From positions 13,210 to 77,209 of the forward strand of contig UQHL01000015.1 of NCBI GenBank assembly GCA_900540805.1: DNA of 64,000 bases. Reading direction: 5' to 3'. A program made the position numbers and the translations under genes. The stretch comes from an uncultured Eubacteriales bacterium. Its GTDB lineage: Bacteria; Bacillota; Clostridia; Christensenellales; Borkfalkiaceae. Of this stretch, positions 51,001-60,916 are shown one piece after another. Every line of letters starts with the position of its first letter. Position 1 is the first letter of the stretch. The notes under the pieces were generated by a model that was not told the origin of the DNA, ran no database searches, and worked only from the letters and a program-made list of their open reading frames with translations.

Positions 51001-52104
51001 ATGAGGAATGCGTGTATTGTCTTGAGAAATGTCAGAAACAGTCTTTGCGCGCTCGATTTTTCCCCTTCGGAGGCTTTCCTCTCGGGAGGGTATCCGTTTG
51101 AGGAAGTGCGGTTGCTCTCTGAAAACGATATATCGGCGCTGAACGAGGCCGTATCCCAATTGAAAAAAAGCGCGGACAATCTCGCCGTGATCGCGGAGAA
51201 GTCGTTTTTGCCCAAAGTGCGGGAAAATATTGCCGCCGTAGCGGGAGACGATTTTTCACAGGGGACGCTCGCGGGTGCGGGAGTTTTTCAGGAAGGGAGC
51301 TTTTCCCTGTTTCTCCTTTCTTCCGACAAGGGGGAATCGGGGGCGGAGTACGTCAAAAATGTGTGCGTACCTTATCTGAACCGTAAATATAATACCCGTT
51401 TCGACCGTCTCGTGCTTCGGTCCGTGGGCGCGGGGGAAAATCTCGTCCGCAAACTTTTGGACGAGGCCGCGCGTATGAGCGGGGACAAGTTGACGTATAA
51501 TTATAAAGGGAAGCTCGGGGAGGACGTCGTGGAGATCGTTTACGATTCGTCTGTCCCTAAAATGCTGACGGACGACGTTCTTCGCCTGTTGGCGGAAGGG
51601 TTGGGCGACGCGGTTTACGCGCTGGACGACACTCCGCTCGAGGGACGTCTGGTGCAGCTGTTAAAGCTTCGAGGAAAAAAGATAAGCGTGGCGGAGTCTT
51701 TCACGGGAGGCGGGATCGGAAAGCGCATCGTATCCGTTCCCGGGGCCAGCGAGGTATATTTCGAGGACGTGAATACCTATGACGAGCGCGCAAAGATCAA
51801 GCGTCTCGGCGTTTCGGAATATACGTTGAGGACATTGGGGGCGGTTTCGGACGAAACCGCGTACGAGATGGCCGCGGGGCTTCTCGCCTCGGGCGACTGC
51901 GACGTTTCCGTGGCGACCACGGGGCTGGCGGGGCCGAAATCGGACAGGACGGAGCTTCCCGTAGGGCTGTGCTATATTGCCGTAGGGCTTAAGGAAAAAG
52001 TTTTCGTTTACAGATATAAATTTGAAGGTACGAGAGAGGAAATCACCGAAACCGCCATCAACTATGCGTTGTTTTTGGCATATCGGCAGTTGAAAAACAC
52101 ATAA
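51001..52104 (+). CDS. cinA: CinA-family protein with degenerate N-terminal domain
   Basis: 367-aa CinA. The C-terminal nicotinamide-nucleotide amidase domain (about 215-365) is clear: KISVAESFTGGGIGKRI (ESFTGG where ESCTGG is usual, nucleophile Ser kept), VPGASEVYFEDVNTY, ATTGLAGP and PVGLCYIAVG. The N-terminal MoCF/ADP-ribose pyrophosphatase-like domain (about 1-210) is eroded: the usual TGGLGPT block is absent, although RLVLRSVGAGENL keeps the family's late motif. It probably recycles NMN only. It precedes recA by 36 bases, the standard cinA-recA pairing. Confidence 0.9.
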   Translation: MRNACIVLRNVRNSLCALDFSPSEAFLSGGYPFEEVRLLSENDISALNEAVSQLKKSADNLAVIAEKSFLPKVRENIAAVAGDDFSQGTLAGAGVFQEGSFSLFLLSSDKGESGAEYVKNVCVPYLNRKYNTRFDRLVLRSVGAGENLVRKLLDEAARMSGDKLTYNYKGKLGEDVVEIVYDSSVPKMLTDDVLRLLAEGLGDAVYALDDTPLEGRLVQLLKLRGKKISVAESFTGGGIGKRIVSVPGASEVYFEDVNTYDERAKIKRLGVSEYTLRTLGAVSDETAYEMAAGLLASGDCDVSVATTGLAGPKSDRTELPVGLCYIAVGLKEKVFVYRYKFEGTREEITETAINYALFLAYRQLKNT

Positions 52105-52140
52105 AATTTTGTAAAAAAGATATAGGAGTAACAAATAATC

Positions 52141-53226
52141 ATGAGCAGTGAAAAAACTAGTGTCGATAAAGTCGGCAAGGAAAAGAACGGCGATAAAATG
52201 AAAGCGCTCGACGCCGTGCTTTTGCAGATCGAAAAGCAGTACGGCAAGGGGTCCATTATGCGCCTCGGCGACGCGGCTGGCCAGACGGAGATCGAGGTGA
52301 TCCCCACGGGGTGCCTTACGCTCGACCTCGCGCTGGGGATCGGCGGTATGCCGCGCGGCAGAATTATCGAGATCTACGGCCCCGAATCTTCGGGTAAAAC
52401 GACCGTGGCTCTGCATGCTATCGCGCAGACGCAGAAGCTGGGCGGCGTGGCGGCGTTTATCGACGCGGAGCACGCGCTGGATCCCGTGTATGCGAAAAAG
52501 CTGGGCGTCAACCTCGACGATCTCTACGTTTCCCAGCCCGATACCGGCGAACAGGCGCTCGACATCACGGACGCGCTGGTGAGGAGTTCTGCAGTCGATA
52601 TGATCGTCATCGACTCGGTTGCTGCTCTGACGCCCAAGGCGGAAATTGAGGGCGACATGGGCGACAGCCACGTCGGTCTCCAGGCGAGGCTGATGTCCCA
52701 GGCGTTGAGAAAGCTGACCGCCATCGTAAATAAGTCGCATACCTGCGTTATTTTTATCAACCAATTGAGAGAAAAAGTGGGCGTCATGTTCGGCAACCCC
52801 GAAACGACCCCCGGCGGCAAGGCGCTCAAGTTTTACGCCAGCGTCCGTATAGACGTCAGAAGAATGGACGCCCTGAAAGATGCGGACGGAATTATGGGTA
52901 ACCGCACCAAGGCGAAAATTGTCAAAAATAAGCTGGCGCCTCCCTTCAAACAGGCGGAATTTGATATCGTATTCGGCGAAGGCATTTCGCAGGAAGGCTG
53001 TATCATCGATATGGGCGTGCAGTACGACGTCATCGCTAAAAGCGGCGCATGGTTCAGCTATAACGGCGACAAAGTGGCGCAGGGCCGCGAAAAAATGCGC
53101 CAATATCTGAAAGATAATCCCGCGCTGGAAGCGGAGATCGAGGCAAAAATCCGTGAGGCGGCAAAGGGCAAGCCCGCCGAAGAAGCTTCCTCCGGGGAAG
53201 CCTCCGCGGCGGAAAAGGAAGACTAA
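52141..53226 (+). CDS. recA: recombinase RecA
   Basis: 361-aa RecA. Walker A GPESSGKTT (80-88), DLYVSQPDTGEQALDI, VIDSVAALTPKAEIEG, and the DNA-binding loop region around FINQLREKVGVMFG and PETTPGGKALKFYAS. It drives homologous recombination and LexA/SOS induction. The C-terminal tail is acidic as usual. RBS GGAG, 9 bases upstream. I see no LexA box directly upstream of recA or of rimO. Confidence 0.98.
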   Translation: MSSEKTSVDKVGKEKNGDKMKALDAVLLQIEKQYGKGSIMRLGDAAGQTEIEVIPTGCLTLDLALGIGGMPRGRIIEIYGPESSGKTTVALHAIAQTQKLGGVAAFIDAEHALDPVYAKKLGVNLDDLYVSQPDTGEQALDITDALVRSSAVDMIVIDSVAALTPKAEIEGDMGDSHVGLQARLMSQALRKLTAIVNKSHTCVIFINQLREKVGVMFGNPETTPGGKALKFYASVRIDVRRMDALKDADGIMGNRTKAKIVKNKLAPPFKQAEFDIVFGEGISQEGCIIDMGVQYDVIAKSGAWFSYNGDKVAQGREKMRQYLKDNPALEAEIEAKIREAAKGKPAEEASSGEASAAEKED

Positions 53227-53232
53227 AAAACG

Positions 53233-53256
53233 ACGCCGCCCGTTTTCGGGCGGCGT
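53233..53256. terminator. hairpin after recA
   Basis: ACGCCGCCCG, loop TTTT, CGGGCGGCGT: perfect 10-bp stem but no T-run on the plus strand, so a weak or factor-dependent terminator. Confidence 0.55.
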
Positions 53257-53297
53257 AAATCGCGTTTTACAGCGGAATACGACGAAAGGATAAAAGC

Positions 53298-55214
53298 ATG
53301 AAATACGGTTTTGTAAAGGTTGCGGCGGCGAGCCCGCAGCTTAAAGTGGCGGACGTGAAATTTAACACGCTGAAGATTGAAGAGGAAATCGCGCGGCAGG
53401 CGGAGAACGGCACCGAGATACTTGTTTTTCCCGAGCTCAGTCTCTGCGGCTATACCTGCGGCGACTTGTTTTTACAGCCTCTCTTGATTGATGCTTGCAT
53501 GACGGGCCTCAGGGAGCTCGCGGCGTTTACGAAAGGAATTTCGATGCTGATTTTCATCGGCCTTCCCGTCGCGTACATTGGGAAATTATACAATTGCGCT
53601 GCCGCGCTCTGCGGCGGAAAGGTCTTGGGAATCGTTCCTAAGACGCATATTCCCAACTATGGGGAATTTTACGAAAAGCGTTATTTTTCGCCCGCGCCTA
53701 AGGGAAATGCGAGCTATCCGCTGTGGGCGGAAGAGACTACGATATTCGGTACCGATCAGCTGTTTGCGGATATAAATTTATCCGAAACGAAAGTCGCCTG
53801 CGAGATATGCGAGGATCTTTGGGCCGGCATTCCTCCTTCCGTCCGTCATACCGCCGCGGGCGCGACGATCGTGGTCAACCTTTCCGCTTCGGACGAAACG
53901 GTGGGTAAGGCGGAATACCGAAAGACGCTGCTCGGGGCGCACTCGGGAAAAAACGTATGCGCCTATGTGTATGCGGATGCGGGAATGGGCGAATCCACGA
54001 CGGATATGGTCTTTGCCGGGCATGACCTCGTTTTTGAAAACGGTTCTTTGCTCGCCGAAGCAAAACCTTTTTCGGGAACGGAAGCCGAGGCGGAAATAGA
54101 CGTTTCTTTTCTTGCGGCGGAACGGAGAAGGCTGGGAAGCTTCGTTTCTGCGGCAACCGCCGACGGTTATGCCGTAACCGAAAGTACGTTTACGGGCGCA
54201 GGCGAACTCTCTTTGCGTAAAGTGCCTCGTCTGCCTTTCGTGCCTGCGGAAAGCGGAAAGCTCGGCGAACGGGCCGAGCTCATTCTCACCATGCAGGCGC
54301 ATGCGCTGGCCAAACGCCTCGGACATACGGCCGCGAAAACGGCGGTCGTGGGGATTTCGGGCGGGCTGGATTCTTCGCTGGCGCTTCTCGTGACGGCCCG
54401 CGCCTTTGAACTTCTTGGCAAAGACAAAAAGGAAATCGTCGCCGTCACTATGCCCGGCTTCGGGACGACGGGAAAAACCTATCAAAATTCTTTGAAACTC
54501 ATCGAATGCGTGGGGGCGAGCGGCCGCACGATCAATATTTCAAAAAGCGTTTTGCAGCACTTCGACGATATCTCTCACGACAGAACGCATCTCGACGTGA
54601 CTTATGAAAACGCGCAGGCGCGTATGCGCGCTCTGATTCTCATGGATCTTGCAAACAAGACGGGCGGTCTTGTCGTGGGTACGGGAGACTTGAGCGAATT
54701 GGCGTTGGGCTGGTGTACGTATAACGGTGATCACATGTCCATGTATGCGGTCAACGCTTCGGTGCCCAAAACTTTGGTGAAGCATCTCGTGCGCTACGAG
54801 GGGGCAAAACGGGGCGGAGACACGGAAAAAGTGCTCAAGGATATTCTCGCCACCGAAATTTCTCCCGAACTTCTGCCCCCCGAAAAAAACGGAGCGATCG
54901 CCCAAAAAACAGAGGATATCGTCGGCCCTTACGAATTGCACGATTTTTATCTCTATCACGCCGTCCGCTGCGCTTCGTCGCCCGCTAAAGTTTATTATCT
55001 TGCAAAATATGCGTTTAAGGGCGCGTACGACGATAAAACGCTGCTCAAATGGCTGAAAAGTTTTTATCGGAGATTTTTTTCACAGCAGTTCAAGCGCTCA
55101 TGTATTCCCGACGGAGTGAAAATCGGATCTGTCAGCTTATCGCCTCGAGGAGATTGGCGCATGCCTTCGGACGCTTCAGCGGCGCTCTGGCTGGAAGAAT
55201 TGGAAAACCTATAA
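53298..55214 (+). CDS. nadE: glutamine-dependent NAD+ synthetase
   Basis: 638-aa two-domain enzyme. The N-terminal nitrilase-type glutaminase (about 1-290) has FPELSLCGYTCGDLF (Glu), IVPKTHIPNYGEFYE (Lys) and CEICEDLW (Cys). The C-terminal synthetase (about 330-600) has the PP-loop GISGGLDSSLAL, VGTGDLSELALGW and YNGDHMSMY. It makes NAD from deamido-NAD. Length and order are normal. RBS GAAAGGATAAAAG. Single gene ending at a hairpin. Confidence 0.96.
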   Translation: MKYGFVKVAAASPQLKVADVKFNTLKIEEEIARQAENGTEILVFPELSLCGYTCGDLFLQPLLIDACMTGLRELAAFTKGISMLIFIGLPVAYIGKLYNCAAALCGGKVLGIVPKTHIPNYGEFYEKRYFSPAPKGNASYPLWAEETTIFGTDQLFADINLSETKVACEICEDLWAGIPPSVRHTAAGATIVVNLSASDETVGKAEYRKTLLGAHSGKNVCAYVYADAGMGESTTDMVFAGHDLVFENGSLLAEAKPFSGTEAEAEIDVSFLAAERRRLGSFVSAATADGYAVTESTFTGAGELSLRKVPRLPFVPAESGKLGERAELILTMQAHALAKRLGHTAAKTAVVGISGGLDSSLALLVTARAFELLGKDKKEIVAVTMPGFGTTGKTYQNSLKLIECVGASGRTINISKSVLQHFDDISHDRTHLDVTYENAQARMRALILMDLANKTGGLVVGTGDLSELALGWCTYNGDHMSMYAVNASVPKTLVKHLVRYEGAKRGGDTEKVLKDILATEISPELLPPEKNGAIAQKTEDIVGPYELHDFYLYHAVRCASSPAKVYYLAKYAFKGAYDDKTLLKWLKSFYRRFFSQQFKRSCIPDGVKIGSVSLSPRGDWRMPSDASAALWLEELENL

Positions 55215-55225
55215 TGCGTAAAACG

Positions 55226-55248
55226 GAACGGCATGAGCCGTTCTTTTT
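55226..55248 (+). terminator. terminator after nadE
   Basis: GAACGGC, loop ATGA, GCCGTTC and TTTTT. Confidence 0.85.
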
Positions 55249-55306
55249 ATTGTACGGCAAAAAATAAATAATTTCATAAAGGCGGTAACAATTTCAGGCC
55301 AAACAA

Positions 55307-55335
55307 TTGACTTTTTATCGGATATATTGTAAAAT
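55307..55335 (+). promoter_or_regulatory. promoter of rny
   Basis: TTGACT (55307-55312), 17 bp, TAAAAT (55330-55335). It covers the upstream open part of the rny frame, which therefore is not translated. Confidence 0.8.
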
Positions 55336-55438
55336 AGAAAAAGGTAGGCGAATAATAAAGCAGCAGAGCGACAGCTCCCGAAAAAGTTATCCGTTTATCT
55401 GCAAATCTTTACTAAATTTTAAACACAGGAGGCACAAA

Positions 55439-57061
55439 ATGAACGGTGTAAATTTGAGCGTCCTGTTTCTCTCCGTACAGACGGGTGTATTTATCGGCGT
55501 CCTCGTAGCCGCGGCGGTAATCTTTGCCGCGCTCGGGGCATTTGTAGGTTATACAATCTATAAGAAAAATACAGAAAAGAAAGTCGGCGAAGCGAACGAG
55601 CGCGTTCGCAAAATCATCGGCGACGCAGAGTCGGAGGCGGGCCAGATTAGGGCCGAAGCGCAGGCGGAAAGCAAGCGCGCTTTGAAGGAAGCGCTTCTCG
55701 AGGCGAAGGAACAGGATTTAAAATTAAGAAACGATTTCGAACGTGAAACCAAAGAGAAAAAGGCTGAGATTCAAAAAATGGAACAGCGTATCACCCAAAA
55801 AGAGGATGCGCTCGACAAAAAGACAGAGGCCTTGGAGGAGCAGAAAAACGATCTCTTAAAGCAGGAAGCCGAGATCAAAAAGCTGCAGGAAAAAATCAGC
55901 TCCCAGCACGAACTGATGATTCAGGAATTGGAAAAGGTCGCCCAGCTGACGCGGGAGGAAGCGAAAAAACTCCTCACGGAAGAAATTCTCGATGCGACCC
56001 GCCACGACGTCGCCGTCCAGGTACGCAATATGGAACAGCAGGCAAAGGACGAGGCGGACATCAATGCCAAAAAGATTATTGCGCTCGCTATTCAAAAGAG
56101 CGCGGCAGATCAGGCCTCGGAGCTTACCGTTTCCGTCGTTCCGCTTCCCAACGACGATATGAAAGCGCGGATCATCGGCCGCGAGGGCAGAAATATCCGT
56201 GCGCTGGAAAATGCCACGGGTATCGAACTGATTATCGACGATACGCCCGAAGTCGTCATTCTTTCGGGGTTTGATCCCGTTCGGCGCGAGATCGCGCGGC
56301 TCTCTTTAGAGCGCTTGATCGCGGACGGCAGAATTCATCCCGCGAGGATCGAGGAAACAGTGGAAAAGGTGGCGCGGGAGATCGACGTACAGATTAAGGA
56401 AGCCGGTGAAGCTGCCGTATTTGAGCAGGGGATCTTCGGCTTGCATCCCGAATTGATCAAACTGATCGGCCGCTTGAAATTCAGGACAAGCTACGGCCAA
56501 AACGTCTATAAGCATTCGATGGAGGTCGCCACTCTCGCTGGCCAGATGGCAGCGGAACTCGGCCTCGACGTCAATTTTGCCAAGCGGGCGGGGCTTCTGC
56601 ACGATATCGGCAAGGCCGTCGATCAGGAACAGGAAGGCACGCACATTCAGATCGGTGCGGATCTCGCCAAAAAGTACAAGGAAAACGCCAATATCGTCAA
56701 CGCCATCATGGCGCACCACGGCGACGTGGAACCCAAGACAATCGAGGCTGTGCTCATTCAGGCGGCAGACGCGGTTTCCGGCGCCCGTCCGGGGGCCAGG
56801 CGGGAAACGGGCAGCAATTACGTGAAGCGTCTGGAGAAGCTGGAAGAGATTGCGTCGAGCTTCGCCGGCGTGGATAAGAGCTATGCCATTCAAGCAGGCA
56901 GAGAAATCCGCGTCATGGTCAAGCCCGAGCAGGTGGACGACGCGCAGGCACTCTTCCTTGCGAAAGATATCGCCAAGAAGATCGAGACCGAGCTCGAATA
57001 TCCCGGCCAAATTAAAGTGAACGTTATTCGTGAATTCAGAAGCGTAGAATACGCGAAGTAA
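55439..57061 (+). CDS. rny: ribonuclease Y
   Basis: 540-aa membrane-anchored endoribonuclease that starts mRNA decay in Bacillota. A membrane helix lies at about 18-42, then a long coiled coil (about 45-215, rich in Lys, Glu, Gln and Ala), a KH domain (GREGRNIRALENATGIEL) and an HD domain with LLHDIGKAVDQE, MAHHGDVEP and ADAVSGARPGAR. Start ATG 55439 follows AGGAGGCACAAA; the frame is open 130 bases upstream, but that is promoter. Followed by a terminator. Confidence 0.96.
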   Translation: MNGVNLSVLFLSVQTGVFIGVLVAAAVIFAALGAFVGYTIYKKNTEKKVGEANERVRKIIGDAESEAGQIRAEAQAESKRALKEALLEAKEQDLKLRNDFERETKEKKAEIQKMEQRITQKEDALDKKTEALEEQKNDLLKQEAEIKKLQEKISSQHELMIQELEKVAQLTREEAKKLLTEEILDATRHDVAVQVRNMEQQAKDEADINAKKIIALAIQKSAADQASELTVSVVPLPNDDMKARIIGREGRNIRALENATGIELIIDDTPEVVILSGFDPVRREIARLSLERLIADGRIHPARIEETVEKVAREIDVQIKEAGEAAVFEQGIFGLHPELIKLIGRLKFRTSYGQNVYKHSMEVATLAGQMAAELGLDVNFAKRAGLLHDIGKAVDQEQEGTHIQIGADLAKKYKENANIVNAIMAHHGDVEPKTIEAVLIQAADAVSGARPGARRETGSNYVKRLEKLEEIASSFAGVDKSYAIQAGREIRVMVKPEQVDDAQALFLAKDIAKKIETELEYPGQIKVNVIREFRSVEYAK

Positions 57062-57088
57062 GCGTTGGAAAAGCAATTGTAAATTATT

Positions 57089-57134
57089 CCCCTTTCCTCG
57101 AGGGGTCGTAAAACGGCCTTCGGAAAGGGGTTTT
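57089..57134 (+). terminator. terminator after rny
   Basis: CCCCTTTCC and GGAAAGGGG flank a 24-base loop with minor inner pairing; TTTT follows. Confidence 0.75.
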
Positions 57135-57161
57135 CAGTATTAAAAAATCGAGGAAAAGTAT

Positions 57162-59309
57162 ATGATTATCGAACACGGACAGTATCTTCATCTGCAGGGA
57201 AAAAATGTTTCCTATATCCTTCGTATCCACGAAAAGGGATATCTGCTTCATCATTATTTCGGAAGAAAGCTCAGGACAAACGACTATATCACTCTTGCGG
57301 CCCCGCATCGCTCTTTTTACGCCTATAACTCCGACGAGGTTTTTCTGGAGGAAGAAAAACAGGAATATCCGTCTTTTGGGTATATCGATCTGAAGCTCCC
57401 TGCGGTCAAAGCTTCCGTGGGGGGAAAAACGGCCGTATTTTCCTTTAAGTATAAGGCGCATAAAATAACCGAGGGCAAGCCCGCCCTTTCGGGCCTGCCC
57501 GCTTCCAAAGCAAACGGCGGCAAATGTCAGACGCTCGCCGTTGTTTTGGCCGACGAGGCGTACGGCGTCGAAGCAGAACTTTCTTATACGGTGTTTGAGG
57601 AAAGCGACGTGATTGCGCGTAGCGTAAAGATTACGAATACGAAGAAGGAGCCTCTGAAGCTGAAAAAGGCGGTTTCCTGTTCCCTGGATGTCGCGGGAAA
57701 GTACGGTTCCCAAACGGACATGATCTTTCTCGGCGGCACTTACGCGGAAGAACGTATGATAAAAAGGCGTCCTCTCGCACAGGGCGCTACGGAAATTTCG
57801 AGCAGAACGGGGGAGAGCAGCCATTATCTCAATCCGTTTGTCGCACTCTGCGATAAAGAAGCGACGCGCGACAGGGGCGACGTTTTGGGCGCCATGTTAG
57901 TGTACAGCGGTAACCATCGTTTTCAGATAAACGTCGATCCGTACGACAATATGCGCATAATGTGCGGAATTAACGACGAGGATTTTGCTTGGACGCTTGC
58001 GCAAGGAGAGACCTTTCAGACGCCTGAATGTCTGTTGTGTTTTTCCTTCGAGGGTATCGGCGGCATGAGCCGAAGCTATCATGATTTCCTCAACGCGCAT
58101 ATTTTGCCTCAGCAATTTTTACGTGGCTCCCGCCCCGTACTGATTAACAGTTGGGAGAGCACGTATTTCAATTTCGACGAAGCAAAGCTTCTGAATATAG
58201 CAAAAAATGCAAAAGAGGCGGGGATCGAATTATTTGTGTTGGATGACGGCTGGTTCGGAAAACGCAATGACGATACCTCTTCCTTGGGCGATTGGTATCC
58301 CAATCCCGAAAAGTTGCCCGACGGCGTTTCAGGACTGGCAAAAAAGATCAATGAGATGGGGCTGAAATTCGGTATCTGGGTAGAGCCCGAAATGATCAAC
58401 CCTATCAGCGAGCTGGCTAAAAAGCATCCCGAATTTGCCGTTTCCTGTCCCGAGCGTGAAGCTGCGCTTTCCCGCCATCAGCAGGTGCTCGACCTTACCA
58501 ATCCCGATGTCGTCGCCTTTATAAAGCAGTTTCTCGATAATTTGCTTTCTTCGGGCAATATTTCCTATATCAAATGGGATATGAACCGTCCGCTCACAGA
58601 AGTTTCTTACGACGGATTTGTGCATAAATATTATCTCGGATTGTATGATATCCTGAACTTTATTACGGAAAAATATCCCGAGGTGCTTTTCGAAGGATGC
58701 TCGGGCGGAGGCGGACGTTTCGACGCGGGTATGCTTTGTTTCCATCCTCAGATATGGGCAAGCGATGATTCGGATGCGATTGCCCGCCTGAAGATACAGG
58801 AGGGGACGGCGCTTTGTTATCCGCTCAGCTCGATCGGTGCGCACATTACTACTTGTCCAAACCATCAGTTGCGGCGAACGACTCCGTTTTCTACGCGCGC
58901 CGATGTCGCAACGTTTGGCTCTTTCGGTTATGAGCTCGACGCCGCAAAGCTTTCCGTAGAGGAAAAAATGGAGGTCAAGGGGCAGATTGACCGTTATCAT
59001 CGATTGGAGGGGCTGATTCGGAGGGGCGATTTTTCAGTGCTTTCCTCCGCTTTCGAGGGCAATCTGACCGCCTGGCAGGTGACGGCAAAGGATAAAAAGC
59101 ATGTGGTGCTTTTGCTGGTGCGAGAGTTGATTACAGCGAATCCCTCTCAGCTGCGGATTAGATTGCAGGGATTGAAAGAGGATGCTCTATATACGGATTT
59201 GCAGACGGGTAAAAAATATTACGGCGACGAATTAATGTATAAGGGATATTTCCCCGAAGTTACCCTTTCCGATTTCGCTTCTCTGCTTGTAGAGTTTGTG
59301 GAGGTGTAA
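57162..59309 (+). CDS. GH36 alpha-galactosidase
   Basis: 715-aa alpha-galactosidase. An N-terminal beta-sandwich (about 1-310) precedes the TIM barrel. FVLDDGWFGKRNDD, the nucleophile Asp473 in IKWDMNRPL, FEGCSGGGGRFDAGML and the acid/base region SDDSD (534-538) are standard GH36. It releases galactose from raffinose-type oligosaccharides and galactomannan; it is cytoplasmic, with no signal peptide. Single gene between rny and a diguanylate cyclase. Together with GH42 it points to plant oligosaccharide use. Confidence 0.95.
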   Translation: MIIEHGQYLHLQGKNVSYILRIHEKGYLLHHYFGRKLRTNDYITLAAPHRSFYAYNSDEVFLEEEKQEYPSFGYIDLKLPAVKASVGGKTAVFSFKYKAHKITEGKPALSGLPASKANGGKCQTLAVVLADEAYGVEAELSYTVFEESDVIARSVKITNTKKEPLKLKKAVSCSLDVAGKYGSQTDMIFLGGTYAEERMIKRRPLAQGATEISSRTGESSHYLNPFVALCDKEATRDRGDVLGAMLVYSGNHRFQINVDPYDNMRIMCGINDEDFAWTLAQGETFQTPECLLCFSFEGIGGMSRSYHDFLNAHILPQQFLRGSRPVLINSWESTYFNFDEAKLLNIAKNAKEAGIELFVLDDGWFGKRNDDTSSLGDWYPNPEKLPDGVSGLAKKINEMGLKFGIWVEPEMINPISELAKKHPEFAVSCPEREAALSRHQQVLDLTNPDVVAFIKQFLDNLLSSGNISYIKWDMNRPLTEVSYDGFVHKYYLGLYDILNFITEKYPEVLFEGCSGGGGRFDAGMLCFHPQIWASDDSDAIARLKIQEGTALCYPLSSIGAHITTCPNHQLRRTTPFSTRADVATFGSFGYELDAAKLSVEEKMEVKGQIDRYHRLEGLIRRGDFSVLSSAFEGNLTAWQVTAKDKKHVVLLLVRELITANPSQLRIRLQGLKEDALYTDLQTGKKYYGDELMYKGYFPEVTLSDFASLLVEFVEV

Positions 59310-59314
59310 ACAAT

Positions 59315-59355
59315 AAAAAAGAGTCCTTTTTTCATCAGAAGAGGACTCTTTTTTT
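59315..59355. terminator. bidirectional terminator
   Basis: AAAAAAGAGTCCT pairs with AGGACTCTTTTTT; used by the GH36 gene and, on the minus strand, by the GGDEF gene. Confidence 0.88.
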
Positions 59356-59371
59356 AGTTGGCTTTCTAATT

Positions 59372-60547
59372 TTATTCCTTTGAAACAGAGTGGTTCTGTT
59401 TATAGGCGTTTTTATTTTTATACATTTCTTTGTCCGCAAGGACAAAAGCGCTTTCCAAATTTACGGCCGCGTCCTTTGTCGGGAAAAGATATTTATATCC
59501 TGAAGCGAGATTTACGAAAGATCCGTCCGGGACACGAACTTGTTGCATGCGGAAATCCAATTCCTCCAGCTTTTTTTGAGCAAAAGCTTCCGAAACATTG
59601 ATAAGAACGACGAAAAATTCGTCGCCTCCGACACGAAAGACATAGGGGGTAGTGTCGTTAAACGCTTCTTGGATCGTTTGCGACACTTGTCTTAGCGTTT
59701 CGTCACCGATGTGATGGCCGAAACGGTCGTTGACGGATTTGAAATCGTTAATATCGATAACGATGCAGCACAGACTTTGATAGCTGGAAATGTTGCGTTC
59801 AAGATCATTTATTTTTTCCACATAATAAACGCGATTGTAAAGCCCCGTTACCGTGTCTGTGTAAGCGATCTTATGAAATTCTTTTTCTTTTTCCAGTAGT
59901 ACGCACTGTTCGGAAATCTTTTTTGTTTTTATGATGGAATGGATAAATACCGAATAACAGGAAAGGACAACCAAACCGAAAAGCGCATAAGAAGGCCCGT
60001 ATTCGATCCGTTGGATGAGTGGCTTAGGATAAGCGGCTGTAAAGATGAGGACGAAATAAATAAGAAAGGAAGAAAGCATCATTCCCGTCCAGCCGGCCTT
60101 TTTTACACGCAACAGCTCCGAGTACTTTTTGAAATAATTGCGACCGAACCAGATAATGGCGGCATAGAGAAAAAGCGTGAGGAAAAAGGAGACATAAATA
60201 CCCACCCTGCCGGCCAAAACTCCTGCGTAACGGCCGAAAAAGCCTATGATAAGGGAGACGGTGTCCACAAAACAGAAGGTGAGAAAAAAGCGGCTGTCCT
60301 TACATTCCGAAAAAATCCAGAAAAGGACGAGGCTGGGGAAAGTCATGCACAAAGCCGCCGATAAGGAAGCAGGTACATCGTAAAAATATGTCGCAAGAAA
60401 ATATGCGGCGATGATAATCGTGCAGCCTGTATAGATAATAATTTTATTGCGCAAATTTGGATTTTTCCAGGAGATCATACGCGTGAAAATAATCAAATTT
60501 GCCGTAACAATCAATAAATCGTTTAAAATCGGCAACAATTTTTCCAT
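59372..60547 (-). CDS. membrane-anchored diguanylate cyclase (GGDEF)
   Basis: 391-aa protein. Six hydrophobic segments (about 5-205) form a membrane sensor of unknown type, followed by a short coiled linker (EQCVLLEKEKEFHKIA) and a GGDEF domain with an intact active site (FRVGGDEFFVVL) and DTVTGLYNRVYYVE at its start. It should make c-di-GMP. No RxxD inhibitory site is visible. It is a second c-di-GMP enzyme in this window besides the HD-GYP/GGDEF regulator. RBS GGGAG. Confidence 0.92.
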   Translation of the reverse strand: MEKLLPILNDLLIVTANLIIFTRMISWKNPNLRNKIIIYTGCTIIIAAYFLATYFYDVPASLSAALCMTFPSLVLFWIFSECKDSRFFLTFCFVDTVSLIIGFFGRYAGVLAGRVGIYVSFFLTLFLYAAIIWFGRNYFKKYSELLRVKKAGWTGMMLSSFLIYFVLIFTAAYPKPLIQRIEYGPSYALFGLVVLSCYSVFIHSIIKTKKISEQCVLLEKEKEFHKIAYTDTVTGLYNRVYYVEKINDLERNISSYQSLCCIVIDINDFKSVNDRFGHHIGDETLRQVSQTIQEAFNDTTPYVFRVGGDEFFVVLINVSEAFAQKKLEELDFRMQQVRVPDGSFVNLASGYKYLFPTKDAAVNLESAFVLADKEMYKNKNAYKQNHSVSKE

Positions 60548-60580
60548 AGGTTCTATCTCCCGTCAATAATACTTATATCT

Positions 60581-60609
60581 ATTGTAACATAAATTTTCGA
60601 TTTTGTAAA
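60581..60609 (-). promoter_or_regulatory. promoter of the membrane GGDEF gene
   Basis: On the minus strand, TTTACA (60604-60609), 17 bp, TACAAT (60581-60586). Confidence 0.78.
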
Positions 60610-60746
60610 CCCCGCTTATGTCATTGCTTTCAAATTTGTTTACAAAGAAAAAGCGAAGGCTTTCCATAGAGGTTGCGCGAAAAAAGACATAGAGCAGCGC
60701 TTGAAAAAATATTTAGGGAAAATTTCAAAAAACACCCTTTTTCGAC

Positions 60747-60775
60747 TTGACAATAAAGAGATTTTTAACTATAAT
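60747..60775 (+). promoter_or_regulatory. promoter of tRNA-Thr
   Basis: TTGACA (60747-60752), 17 bp, TATAAT (60770-60775), 36 bases before the mature tRNA. The 60548-61266 stretch otherwise holds the tRNA, a hairpin, two promoters and a leader. Confidence 0.9.
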
Positions 60776-60811
60776 AGCGTAGTAACTTATCCGTTGGATA
60801 AAATTGAATAG

Positions 60812-60887
<76 letters not shown>

Positions 60888-60916
60888 GAAAAGAGCGACA
60901 AGAAAGATATCGCTGC

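Noticed and set aside
51661..53103. Long antisense open frame opposite cinA/recA
   Set aside because: Crosses a gene boundary on the other strand and shows no recognisable protein features.
53233..53256. Standard terminator after recA
   Set aside because: The stem is strong but there is no T-run on the plus strand, so it is recorded only as a weak candidate.
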